A DNA stretch of 64,000 bases from Bullera alba (taxonomy: Eukaryota > Basidiomycota > Tremellomycetes > Tremellales > Bulleraceae). The stretch covers positions 1,116,001 through 1,180,000 of the forward strand of contig BCIX01000002.1 in the NCBI GenBank assembly GCA_001600095.1, in the 5' to 3' direction. The notes below the pieces were generated by a model, which had not been told where the DNA came from, ran no database searches, and saw nothing but the letters and a program-made list of their open reading frames with translations. Below, piece after piece: positions 11,813 through 23,237 of the stretch; the first letter of the stretch is position 1, and every line of letters starts with the position of its first letter. The position numbers and the translations under genes were made by a program.

Positions 11813-12904
11813 CGAGGACCCCGAGAAGACCGCCTGGGTTGCTTCGGCTGTGCTTTTGATGTCGAGCTGCGTGTCGAGTAGGACGATGTATGATAGATCG
11901 ATAAACGGTCGGCCGGTCAAAGCGATACGACGAAAAGTGTTGAACGGGATCAAATGTGTACTCGAGGTCGGTTGCTTCGGATAAGATCTTGACTGATTAG
12001 CGTGTGGTGGTTGTCGCCTCGCCTTATAGCTGTGGACACGTCGATGGGAGACAGATGACCGAGCGCTATGTGGACTCCAGGATGGTGATAAGGATGTGAG
12101 GTTGTGACAGGACCCCCTTCCCACTTGCCAGTGCCTTGTATCATTGCCCCATCGCCATCGATGCTCTCGCACTCTCTTTTGCCGGGTATTGTCAATTTTT
12201 GGTATTCCGAGAATTAGCACTTTCGGAAGAGACGCTTAAATTCATTAGGCGCATCTCCTCTGCCGCTCCCCCTTTCCTATAGTCAGCCCGCCTCCTCCGC
12301 CGGAATCCAAATGGGCCGACGATCATGCCCGTCGTGCCCGAACAGCGAGCAGCGAGACCACCGGCAACGCTAAATTGCTTACCCCGTATCTGATCTCTGC
12401 CCCTTCTGCCACATCGCCATCGTCCAAGGGATTCTCCGATCACCCACGATTGGATACATCTATCAACACACTGCCACATCTATCAGATTCTCGAATGTTG
12501 CGAGCTTTGATACTCATCGGAGTCCACCAGCCAATCTAACCCCTCAAAACACATGTCCAACGAAACGCTTGGTGGCAGGAAGGCCAGGCGCTCGCCTCGC
12601 ACGCCTCGTCCAACGCGACAATGAGTCTCGAATGCGTATCACCTATACCCCGTACTGCTCGATACGCGTAAGACGACTACGAACACAAAGGAACACCCGT
12701 GTTGGACATGGAAAGACATGCTGAAGATCCATTCAAGATGACTTCTGACGATCTTTTGTGTTGACTTATGACGATCAGGCGTCTGGGATCTGGCGTTCGA
12801 CATGGGTATATCATGATCCAAGAAGAGTGGATCAGATATTTCACCCCCGCCACCTCTGTTTATCTGATTTCCGACCTTTGCTAATTGAAGACAAGAAGAC
12901 CAAC
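11813..12904. other. Long divergent intergenic region
   Basis: 1.09 kb between two divergent unknown genes. Open frames exist on both strands but lack splice-consistent extension or recognisable protein sequence. It most likely holds two promoters and long 5' leaders. Confidence 0.4.
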
Positions 12905-14098
12905 ATGGATCTCGACCGCTCGAACCCGACCACAGCAGTGGCACAGTTCGAACACGATGGAGACGGTCAGCAATCTGTGTACAGTGGCTCAGAGGACGGT
13001 GTAGAGGAGGTTCTTCGTTCGGACCCTCTCAAGCTCCCTCCGATACAAACCCAGGCCACCTGGACTCAAGTCCCTCAAGGCAATGCAAACTTCTCACATG
13101 ACGAGCATGGAACCAACTCCTTGACGTATCCGGACTCCTACCAAACCAGGGGCTCACCAGACGCGCGAATCCCGTCTACTGAGGAATACTCGCAGACGTT
13201 TATGGGATCCGCTTTGTTGATCACCCCATTCGACCCGACTCACCTACCTGCACCTCAGGAGCCGCCATTCAATAATGTGATGCTTCTGCCTGCGCTCACT
13301 CAGATGAATACTCATCCGGTCTCCGTGACATCGTATCCTCAAAATCGATGGGACATGCCACGATCCGGGGACGGTGCCGAGACCGGATACCGAAACGAGT
13401 ACTATCAACCTCAGCAGCCCTTCCACGGGACCGTCCCGGAGGACCCGTGGCCAAAGGAAGAACCGGATCAGACCCCCTCGAATGTACGGAGCACCCCCTC
13501 CAGCGTCTGGGACGGAAAGCGTAAGTATACTGAGGATCATTACGGTGAATGACTTGGCCAGCGAAAAGACATAACGGTAGCTGACGTCTTTCCAGACGAT
13601 TTCGGGAATCCATTCGTCCCGGATGACGCACAGAGCTTCGCGCCGACGGCGAGTCGTAAGTTCAAAACTTGCTGATTTGGCGAAGTCTGTGCTAACGAAG
13701 TTTATCACCAGACGCGGGCAGCTTTGGCAATTCTACTCGGGGGCAATCAATAGGAGCCATGCCGCCTCCATTCAAGTACCAGAGAACCAATGACACGCGG
13801 ATACTTGGCAAGATGACTCTGAGCAATCCCGATGGAACAAACGAAAACAAATACACCCTAAACCACCTTGTTACCCCAAGTCAAGCGAAGCGGGTGCGAG
13901 CGTTGTTCACAGAGATCCAGAACGGGGACGATTGCGAATTGCAATACAGGTAACTCCGGATATGCTTCGACATGCATGCACGTTTTGTTCACTTGCGCTG
14001 CTCGACGACGCTGTTGAACTCTGATTTGGATATCCGCCAGGGAATACCCGAATTTGAGTAAAAGTCTTCCGGGTCTTCCTCCTATCACGCCAGATTAG
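12905..14098 (+). CDS. Hypothetical protein, acidic Pro/Gln/Ser-rich
   Basis: Four exons, 12905-13520, 13596-13655, 13712-13949 and 14041-14098, give 323 residues. All introns have GTAAGT-like donors and GCTGAC/GCTAAC branch points, and the phases match throughout. The N-terminal two thirds are disordered and acidic. A more ordered basic-hydrophobic stretch (about residues 240-305) contains KMTLSNPDGTNENKYTLNHL and ends with YREYPNLSKSLPGLPPITPD. No known domain, signal peptide or membrane helix is seen. The upstream in-frame ATG at 12758 is judged to be in the leader. The stop codon lies 9 bp from the COG4 stop on the other strand, so the two 3' UTRs must overlap. Confidence 0.6.
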
Positions 14099-14107
14099 CC
14101 AGTCATC

Positions 14108-17100
14108 CTACTTCATCCGCAGTGCGTCGACACTCACCGCATCCATGTTCAACACCGTGGCTATCTGTTGCAGCCGAGCGAACTTTTCGCGCGATCCCCC
14201 GAAATTCGTTTGCGAGGATAGATAATTCGAAATCGCCCTGACGTCGCGCTCGTACCGGATCGCGCCGAGCTATCAGGCCGTCAGTGAGACTCGTCACCGA
14301 GAGGCATGATATAGATTCCCACCTCTGTGAATCTCATTCCCATAATTGTCTTCTCCCAAGGCCGGACAAGTATCTCGACTGTCATGTTAAAGAAGACCTG
14401 GTAGTTGTGGTCCGTGAATGCGTCCTAAGCGGTGGTCAATACTGGTCCCAAGTGCTCCTGCGTCAGACACACCTTGTACCCATCGACCAAACTCTCCCAT
14501 GACCTGATGAAGCGCTTTCTGAACAGGTCATCCTCTTCGGAAATCGCGAAACTGTCTTCGTCTAGGTCGTACTTGACGTCTTTGAAGCAATCGTCAAGCA
14601 GACTCCTCAAGCGAGGTCTCGTCAGCTGATTGAACAGCTGTTCCAGACCATTCTGATTGTGGCGGTCAGCATTGAGTTGTCCTCAAGGATGAGAGGGCTC
14701 ACTCTGCACGTGGACCTGAATCTATCGGACAATCCTCGTAACAGTCCAAACTGCTCTTGGACATTGCTGATCTCCTTATCGAGGAAGACCTGTGGCAATG
14801 ATGCCAGAGACTCGTCTATCAGGCGCTCCATGTGTTCCGCCGAGACATCAAGGTCATTCAGGTAGATCTGACAATATCAGCAATATGCCACAACCAGAGG
14901 AACCAGAGGGACACTGGCTCACAATGAACGCTTGTCGCTGTTCTCGATCCCTCTTTTCCTTCTCGTATCCCCTATCTTGTCCGGAGCTGGTGGTATTGGC
15001 GTACACAGCTTCCATCTTCTTTCGGATCAACTGGGCATAGTCGCTCTCCATGATGGTCTCCAGCTTCTCCCGCATCGACCTCAGAGTGTTGAGCGAGCCA
15101 CAGGACACGATCCGTCCCAGGACCAATTTCAAAAGGTAGAAAGTATCGTCAAGCACGCTTGAGAGGTATGGCCGAGAGGAGGTGTCAGGTGAATCAAGTC
15201 GATGTGCCTGGATGCAAGTCAGAATTGTAGCCAAGGGCGCTGACTTACCTTCTCTATACTCGTTCTCAAGAACCAGATCTCCAGGGGCTCGTAGTATACT
15301 TTGAGCAAGTTCTCTATGGCTTTCTGACTTCCGGACTGAACAACAACATCGAGTTCTGCTTCTGCTTTTCCTGATTCTCGATGATCGGGCGGTTGTGACG
15401 GTCCAGACTGCCCATCACTTCCATCCTCTGTTTCGTCATCCTTCATGCCAGGTCAGCTGAACACTCCTCGATCAATATCCGTTCTCTACCCACCATGATG
15501 CGACCCCAAACGAATCGCCTGAATAAAGCCCACCTGCCTCCGAGGGCGACCAGCTCACCGAGGACCTTGTCCACATCTCTGGAATCTGGACCGATGTCTA
15601 TTTCCTCAGCTGAAGCCGCGGTTGGAGTCATGTTTCCGGTTTGAGGTTTCTTGGCACCCGGCGCGTAGGATTGCAACAGATTCTGCGCCGACGTGAGGTT
15701 GGGCAGATGCGATGTTGTACTGGTTGCCAGTGAAGAAAGGGAGAGCTGATTACTGGAAGGATTGACCAAACTGGGGAAAAGAGGCGGGAGAAGGTTGGGT
15801 GATGATAACAGCTGGAAGCGAGATTGTCTTGTTTCCGATATCTATGATCCAAGGTCAGTGAACAATGCCTTATTGCACCCCACATGGCACTCACAAGGCG
15901 CCCAACCCTGCGCTCCTCCTCCCATCCCTCGACGAGGTTTCTGACTACTCTGTCGCTCTCGCCTACTAGGCGTCCGACCACAGTACCCATCCGTCCAGTC
16001 CCATAGTACTTCTCCACTACCGGCTGGTGCTGGTCGATGATGTGAGCGATTGCTTCGAGGAGTGATGTCAACGAGGTCAGATAATACAGCGGATTCGAAG
16101 CTGCGTATGGTAATTTAATCAGTCGTCGAGACCTCCCTGAAGTGAGACGTACGTTTGCCTGCACTTGCACTTCTGGCCTTGACCAGTCCGACGACAAAGT
16201 CGCCGTAAGCCTCCAGCCCCTCCTTCTCAGCACCGATTCCGGGCCACAACCTGAAGTAGCGAGATACCGCCTGTTCGTCTTTCCGAGAAGCAGCGCTGTC
16301 AAACTCGGTGCGAAAGGTCTCGAGCAGGATATCCCGTAGTTCTTCTAGTAATTGAGCAGGAGGAGCGGGTTGCTGAGGGGTCGGCTGAGTTCCAACATGT
16401 ATCAGCTTGTCAGTAGATGCAGGAGGCCATGATACTTACGACAACTGCACCGGCAAAGCCGCCATCAATGACATCCCGCCTAACGTCCATAGCTCGCCGA
16501 CAGGCCCTAGAAGCAGACTCCCAATCCTGCTTTGCGATGGACGTAGTAAGCGTCTGCAACGCAGTCTATACAGCGGCTCGTCAGCAGCCGCAACAGGATG
16601 CAGTCGTGGCTCAGCCAAGGGACCTACTTTCAGTTCCAGAACCTCTGTGACAATCTCGGTGGACTCTCTGACTCTTCCCACTTCTTCGTCCAACTTTCGT
16701 ACTTTCCCGCCTACTCTCTCGCTCGTCTCCCACACCCTTCGCACCCTCTCAACAAGTCCTTCATCCTCTTGATAGAACGGGTCTCCAGTTACACTCTGGG
16801 CATTGCCGTTCCCCAGACCCAGAGCACCGGCCCTGGAAGGTCCAGCTTGATTTGGTCCATCGATTTCTCGAGCCAACACCTGTACGTCCGTCCCCAATAC
16901 TTTCAACCGGGCCATCGCGCCGTCTAGAGACGATCTATCCGACACCAAAGCATTGAGCGCGAGGGACAGCTCCGACTCTCGTTTGGAGAGTAGTGCCAAC
17001 TGAGCGGAGATTTGACCTGGGGAGTTGATTTGTCGAGGATCCAACGCTGTGGGTGTCACAGGCCGAGTCGGTAACGGTGTGGGCAGGGTTGACGACAATG

Positions 17101-17161
17101 CGGACCCGTTGAGCGCTGATGTCTTCAACGCAGACCAAAGCTCGGCCCCCTTGTCCGGCAT
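14108..17161 (-). CDS. COG4: Conserved oligomeric Golgi complex subunit 4
   Basis: COG is an eight-subunit tether for retrograde vesicles within the Golgi. Cog4 belongs to lobe A and contacts SNAREs and Sly1. The ATG at 17161 opens MPDKGAELWSALK. About ten introns of 45-60 nt interrupt the gene, and the product is about 840 residues. The N-terminal half shows a coiled coil (QLALLSKRESELSLALNALV; VRKLDEEVGRVRESTEIV). The next part has the Cog4 hallmark: LLETFRTEFDSAASRKDEQAV, then RYFRLWPGIGAEKEGLEAYG. The last exons encode FRKRFIRSWESLVDGYK and a C-terminal helical region ending VDALRMK. I recognise it from the middle block, which aligns by eye with the Cog4 pattern of FF-LFP-IG-EGL-Y. Confidence 0.85.
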
Positions 17162-17370
17162 GATGCGGATGAGTAGTGAAGAAGCAAGAGTTGGCCAAAA
17201 TCAACGCCAAATCCAATGTCTAGCTGCTCGCAGCAACCAGCGCGTCTCGAAGATCTCGAATTGCCCTGAATCGATATCCGAACGACCGGCGGAGCTGCGC
17301 TCTCAATACGATATACATTTCATGCCTCTATGATCTACGAGTACGGTACAATTGCGGATACTGCTGGGCA

Positions 17371-19065
17371 TCAAGCCACAGAGCGCATGGGCTGACTGTC
17401 TGCTTCGAGAGAATCATCCTTATGCGACCAGGTCAACTTCCGCTTGAACAACAACGACACATATGTCAGCGCTAGGAGAACGGGAACCTCGACAAGCGGT
17501 CCGATAGTCGCTGCCAAAGCTTGATCCGAGTCGACGCCATACACCGCAATGCAAACTGCGATGGCGAGCTCGAAGCTTGGAGGATGTCAGCTGATGTACA
17601 GAACTGGAGGGATCTGTACTCACTTATTAGATCCGGCAGTGAATGACTGCAAGTACATACCATTAGCCTTGCACAACCTGGAGCTTGTTGTGTACTGACC
17701 TGGACGACGGCCATCTTGTAGCCATACTTCTCAGATCCACCCCTGCATCTACTGAGCCAATAGACCAGGAAGAAAGTACCGGTCCACATGATGATGAAAT
17801 AGACGATCATAGGGACGAACACCCTAAACACGTCGCCGATATTGTCGAGAATCCGTCTCGCCTGTTCCGCAAAGATCAGGATGATCCTAGAGACAAGTCA
17901 GCGAGATATGAGCCGAAAACGAGGCTGCACCCACGTGTAGAGGAGGCCAATAAGAGCCCATGGACCGAAATACGGGAGGAAGGCCCGATGGAAACGGTCC
18001 CTCCCGATAAGGGCAATGACTCCGAATCGAGTGATGATACCTGCGACCAGGGGGATCCCAAGGTAGATCAATACCGCTATTGCCGTATGGCCGTACTCCA
18101 GTCGTAGGGAGTCTTCACCGGAGATGACATTGATGAAGAATAGGGACATTGGCGAGTATAGGATGATTTGTAGGATAGAATTGATGATTACCAGGATCGC
18201 ACAGTAGTCGTTATCACCTTGAGCCATCTGGTTCCAGATCATGACCATGGCAATGCATCTAGAGTCATGTCAGGGTAAGGTCGATATGGCTGTACTCACC
18301 TAGCCAGGCCAACCATGATTACACCGGTGCGATATGTGGGAAGATCAGGTAGAGTCGCCCAGGCGACCCCAAGCATTATCTAGCAGCTTGTCAGCAAGGT
18401 ATTACAGGACCAAGAAGGTGTTCGCTCACGAAGGGGCCAATGATCCAGTTCAGCACTATCGACAGCGCTATTTGTCTCCAGATATGAGCCGTCCTGAACA
18501 TCTGGGGTAGCCGCTCGTACTGGACTGGTCTGGCTCAGTCACTGTTGTCCCGTGTTTTACTCACCTTTCGTCAAGATGGGCCACATCATGACTAAGAGAC
18601 CAATGACAATAGCTAGGGAGACGTCAACGTCTCCCAGATACTGCAGACTTGCATTACTCACGGACTGACACCCCATCCAAGGTCGCCCCTGTGAGCACGG
18701 CATTCACATTATCGGCAAAACGCCCTGCAATACGATTAGAGCCGATTCTGAGGTCGGCAGGAAGGTCAGACGTACCGATGATCACGCCGAGGATCATTGC
18801 AAGGAGTACGAGCGGGGCCAGGAATCGGTCCAGCCAGCTAAGTCCCAACAATATAGAGCCTAAAAATAATTAGCTTCCTTCGTGTCACTAACGTTGGCAA
18901 TGACTCACGAGGACCCATAGCATCTTTGGCCTCGGAAGCAGCTGATACAGACGGTTCTGTCCCATCGTAACCCATTGGTAGATTGCTAGTCGTCACAACA
19001 TCTCCTTTCTGACCTGGAGGAATGTCGTTCTCCAAGCCACTTAGATTCGCCTTGCCGGACGGCAT
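17371..19065 (-). CDS. ACR3: Arsenite efflux transporter ACR3
   Basis: Plasma-membrane antiporter that exports arsenite, of the ACR3/BASS fold with ten helices. The ATG at 19065 ([10 protein letters not shown]) is in good context; an in-frame ATG at 19104 is upstream. After a disordered N-terminus of about 50 residues, the conserved body runs from [14 protein letters not shown] to [11 protein letters not shown]. The essential cysteine is in [12 protein letters not shown] and the essential glutamate in [18 protein letters not shown], both as in characterised ACR3 proteins. About eight short introns are present; one falls inside the FEL motif (AAT AA / C TTC) and its phase fits. It is the 3'-most gene of a same-strand trio with a bZIP regulator and an arsenate reductase, which supports the arsenic role strongly. 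Confidence 0.93.
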
Positions 19066-19357
19066 TTTGATGATTTCGCTGTGGTTGAGCCAGACGCTGA
19101 GCACGTTCTAGGCTGTGAAGATGTAGGAATGAGGGAGACCAAGATCATCTTGGGGACCGCTACTTATAGGTGCAGAAGGAAGAGAAAAGGCGATTGAGCG
19201 AGGAATCGATGAGCAGAACGATTTTCAAACTCCCTGCGGCCAAGCGTCGGGAATTTGATTCACATCGATGAAGCACATCCACACAGACTGAGGTGCATAG
19301 GCAACGTGCTTCGAATGCATTCCTGTCACACAGCTGCGCAACTACGATCTATCCATG

Positions 19358-20138
19358 CTACATGTCATCACAGTCTATGAGACCCAAGCAGCATTTGGTT
19401 TCGTCTATTGTGCGTGTTGATAATCGGAGCGCTTCGGCTGCATCAAATTCATGTCGAGTCGGGAAAGTCGGCTGTGATGGCTGAATTTGATCGGGGTTGG
19501 TACTGGCAGCGATATTGCTCATAGGGGTGATGGGAGGGTTGCAGTCCACCACGCCCATACAACAGCTGGCAGCTTCGGCGAGGTGTGCGAGTGGAGTATC
19601 GGAGTGGGAGGGGGCCAAGCTGACGGGGGCAGGCGCGGTGGGGATTTTGCGGTCGTCTTCCGGCCAACGGGTGGGCGTGGAGGTCGATCCACATGGCTGC
19701 TGGTCGTAATGTCGAGGCTGAAGAGAGGTATGAGTATGTGGGCTCTGACTCCGATGTAGATCAGGACTCACTGGAGGCGGCGCGCATGGTCTACCCGAAG
19801 AGCTGATCGAGTGAAGTTTCGCTAAGGCGAGGTATAATTGCTCCTTGACTTCGTCCACGACTATCCCCTGCATCTTGACGCCGTCCATCTGAGACTTTGA
19901 GTCCCCGCTTCCTGACTGCTTCATAGACTCGAGCTCCTGCAGCAGTCTCTGGTTTTGCTCGCGTAGCCGCGCATTCTCATTCTCCAACTCTGACTACAGG
20001 TTGGGTGAGCTTGGACTACTCCCTGATATTTCAACCTCGGCTTACGATGCGTGCAGCCTTTCTCGCTCTGTACTCCCTCTGACGAATCAACTCTCTCGTC
20101 TCCGGTAGCGCGACATTGACAGATCGGCCGCGAACCAT
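19358..20138 (-). CDS. bZIP protein with paired CCxGxxDC motifs, candidate arsenic regulator
   Basis: Two exons, 20046-20138 and 19358-19993, give 242 residues. The 52-nt intron sits exactly between the basic region (TRELIRQREYRARKAARI) and the leucine zipper (SELENENARLREQNQRLLQE). The basic region lacks the usual Asn of bZIP proteins, so DNA specificity may be unusual. The middle is Pro/Ser/His rich. Two matching cysteine motifs follow: CCMGVVDC at 175-182 and CCLGLIDC at 232-239, the latter three residues from the C-terminus. In S. cerevisiae the bZIP Arr1/Yap8 binds arsenite through cysteines and activates the adjacent ACR2 and ACR3 genes. The position between ACR3 and ACR2 here suggests the same role. 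That role is inferred; the motif and gene order are seen. Confidence 0.8.
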
Positions 20139-20418
20139 GTTGTAGGTCACCCTAGCTGGCTTCGAAAGTGGTGTGGTGAGGTTGCAGGTGTACGTGTACG
20201 AGTAGTTGACTTGCAGGCCGGTGCATGAATTGAAAATCAAAATCAGATTGCTTACCAGCGCGCAAAGTCGTGGAGGTCAAAGGGTAAGGCAGGGGAAGGC
20301 TTCCATTTGAAGCGGCACAGATGATCGTAATGTATTTCTCCGGTCCTCCTTGTTTGGTGGCGAGGCATTAGGTTTGCATTAGAAGCCAATTGTACTCGTT
20401 ACTCGAGCCTATAAGCGC

Positions 20419-20929
20419 CTAAACGACTACAACCTGATCCGGAAACTGCTCGACCCAAGCTTTGATACCCCCCGTTAGAACGTAGGCGTTCGTGTACTCC
20501 AGGCCTCTCTCCTTCAACGCATCTTCGTACCACCCCGCGCAGCGTGGTCCTCGGCCTCGACTACTTGAGCAATGGAACACGACTACGCGGAAGCTATTAT
20601 CCTTGATCAGCACGGAACCTGCCTCCGGTACTTGGTCACACTCACTTGATTAGGAGGTCAATCGTCACTGGAAGCGTCTGGTAAAACGTCTGAGCGGGGA
20701 GATTCATTGCTCGGGGCAACATCAGAGACAGAGGCGGCTGCAAGAAGATTAGTAAAGAGTAGTGAGAGGGGACTATGTGGCTCACTTCGATGTCGGCGCG
20801 TCTGACATCGACCACTATGACCGAGGTGGGAATCGTATCCAGGATCTCTTTCAGGTCGGAAGTGGTCATTTCCCTAGCGGAGCTCTTCGGCGTGGGAAGA
20901 GCATCGTACCAGTTAGACCCGGACGACAT
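20419..20929 (-). CDS. ACR2: Arsenate reductase, Acr2/Cdc25-like rhodanese fold
   Basis: Reduces arsenate to arsenite in the cytosol, feeding ACR3. Three exons, 20786-20929, 20646-20737 and 20419-20593, give 136 residues, normal for the family (about 130). The catalytic loop is HCSSSRGR, a HC-X5-R signature with the nucleophile at Cys87. The N-terminal rhodanese half has VIVVDVRRADIE, and the C-terminal half has GWYEDALKERGLEYTNAYVL and GGIKAWVEQFPD. The second intron acceptor (GATAATAG) was chosen because only it joins LLI-N-FRVVVFHC in frame. The segment after DIE lacks the family's usual GGHI, so the first acceptor could be slightly misplaced. Cdc25-type phosphatases share the loop, but their length and neighbours differ. 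Confidence 0.88.
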
Positions 20930-21782
20930 TTCGACAGTCGTTGAGGCCCCTGCGGAGGGTGTAGTAGTTATTATTCTGACTTTGAGAGAGACAGACGAAA
21001 TGTCCAACACGAGAACTGGGACCGCCTGTCTTCAACTCATCCAGCTCAACACCTATTTTGATGCATGTGTCCGACGTTTGAATATGGAATCCTCGCCATA
21101 TTGACACATCAACAATGTGATGTCATGCGCGGCACTAGCAAGTAGCACCGAGTCCAAGTGCATTGTGTACCGCAAGGAGAGAGTTGGTGCATCGGAATGA
21201 TGAGACTCATAAGGAAGCTAAACATTGATCACAAGTCACAACCTGGAAATCCAGCAACATGAAACATCCACAGCAAGCGTCAGCCTGGACATTTGCTCAG
21301 CCAGATGGACATGAGCTACCAAATGCTGCTCAGACCTGCTCAGAGAGTATAGCGCTGGACAACTTTCGCTCTCCGGCTACGGATCGACAGAAGCATCCTT
21401 GCATGAGTCATGATGCCACCAGGAGTCCAGGACGCACCCGAAAGACCGACAAAAGCCAAAGACGGAAGCAATTTCCCTGAAGGTCGGTTTGGTAAACCCT
21501 CCTCTCGCCTCGCACCCTGCCGTTGCCCAACTCGCTCACTTGCTTTGAGCTTCACTCAACAATTACTGTCAACTGTCAAGCCCTCACGTCTTATCGACAC
21601 GTCCTCACACCAGGGTCACCCCCTAGGCTTTGTCTAGATATACCCACTGATCGCCACTCACGCGACAGGTCTCTTGTACACCGAGCTGTACTGCCTATCC
21701 CTCGATCAACGACTCCGAACGACGTCATAAATTCAAAGCTTCGCGATCACGATCACGATACTGATACACACCATCCCGCGCC
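20930..21782. other. Divergent intergenic region ACR2 / YPD1
   Basis: 853 bp with no credible gene. It should hold the ACR2 promoter on the left and a pyrimidine-rich leader before the YPD1 start on the right. A run of CGATCACGATCACGAT at about 21743-21758 is a minor 7-bp repeat. Confidence 0.4.
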
Positions 21783-22892
21783 ATGTCCACCTCGCCAACC
21801 ACAGCCAAAGAGCCCGTCTCACCGTCGACATCGAAATCGAATGTCAAGCTTGCGCCACAGGATGTAAAGTCTACGACTCAGGACGAAAACCCGGAGAAGG
21901 CGGTAGATGAGAAAGAGGCGACGCCCGAGGAGGAAGAAGCCGTCGAGGTCAGTGTGATCTCAAGACCAAGTGGTCCAAGCTCTGCGTCATGTGCCTTTTG
22001 GAAATCATGCTGATCAGCCATCTGTCTTGCTCTCTATTCTTCACCATCCTTTCATCATCGTCTTCGCTATCCTCCAACACGGCCATCTTGGACAATCGCA
22101 ACCATGACGCTATACCTCACACGCCTACCTTCAACCTCGCCGTGGTGATCCGCTGTCCCATTGCGATCGGTTCTTCTCGCTTGGGCTGTCGTATACCAAT
22201 GCGGTTTTATCCTGATCAACTCTATTCTACCTCGACCACACCTACATTTCGCCCCCGCCGTTCATCGACCTCGCTCATATCGCAACATGACTGCAACGAT
22301 TCCAAATGCGCTGTCCTTTGGACCCTCACCACAAGAGCAGGCTCCAGCCGACTCGACAGGTATAATCGATATGGAGACGTTCCAGCAGATTAGAGATATG
22401 GATGATGATGAAGACGAGGAGGACGAAGATGCGGATCCGCACGAGTTCTCAAAGGGTATCGTGTGGGGTTTCTTCGAACAAGCCGACACCACATTCCAGC
22501 AGATGGAGGACGCACTGTGAGTGGATTTGACGATTGCTGAATACCTTGACCAGTGCTGACCGAGTCACCCCTCCTTTGCATCTCGACGTTCTTTTGTTTT
22601 GACCGACACGTTTGCCTCCTCATTCTATCAACATAACAGCGCTAAAGAAGATTTGGAGCAGCTCTCTTCCCTTGGTCATTTCCTAAAAGGTTCCTCTGCC
22701 GCCCTCGGTATCATCAAAGTTCAGGCGATCTGCGAGAAGATGCAGCATTACGGACACAAGCGAGATGAGGAAGCTGGAGAGAAGCTATCAGCGGAGGAGG
22801 CTTTGAAGCGGATTGCCACACTTCTGAAGGACTGCAAGAGGGATTACCGCGTCGCCAAAGCGTGGTTGGTTCAGCTGTACGCCGAGGAGTAA
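21783..22892 (+). CDS. YPD1: Histidine-containing phosphotransfer protein YPD1
   Basis: Relays phosphate from a hybrid histidine kinase to response regulators (Ssk1, Skn7) in the osmotic/oxidative stress phosphorelay. Exons 21783-21947, 22341-22516 and 22640-22892 give 197 residues. The HPt helix bundle is clear: GIVWGFFEQADTTFQQMED, then LGHFLKGSSAALG with phospho-acceptor His127, then MQHYGHKRDEEA and the last helix DCKRDYRVAKAWLVQLYAEE. The first exon encodes an acidic disordered extension ending EEEEAVE. The first intron would be 393 nt, long for this locus. Alternatively translation starts at the ATG at 22287 (MTATIPNALSFG), which is in frame with exon 2. The third exon and the active site are certain; the N-terminus is not. 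Confidence 0.88.
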
Positions 22893-23237
22893 CCGAAGAA
22901 GTGGAGTGAAAGAAGTAATAGGACGGACCGAGATCACATAGACCGCACGATTCAAGCAACATACAATCGCGAGACAAGCGAAGGGGGGTAGCGCCTAGCG
23001 GTACGGTATAATCTTCATTCTTGGTTTCACTGTGCATTGTTGAGAGGGATTAGTCGAGGTTTTCTATTATCGATTGTAGCATATGCAAAACTTGGACCTC
23101 TCTGCGAGTCGAGCGCGTTGTACGGTCACGCCTCGAGCCATTGAGAACAACAGATGACATCTAGGTTTGCTAATCACGCTCGTCATGCTGACGCTACAGG
23201 TACAACTATATCAAGCGACTTTGATGAATAGTCCCGA
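22893..23237. other. Convergent intergenic region after YPD1
   Basis: 345 bp between two convergent stop codons. No gene seen; it probably holds both polyadenylation regions. Confidence 0.4.

Noticed and set aside
12758..12904. Upstream in-frame extension of the unknown gene at 12.9 kb
   Set aside because: The extra 49 residues look like translated leader; the ATG at 12905 begins sequence with the composition of the rest.
15628..16302. 224-codon minus-strand frame
   Set aside because: An alternative frame over COG4 exons and introns; the COG4 frame has the family motifs.
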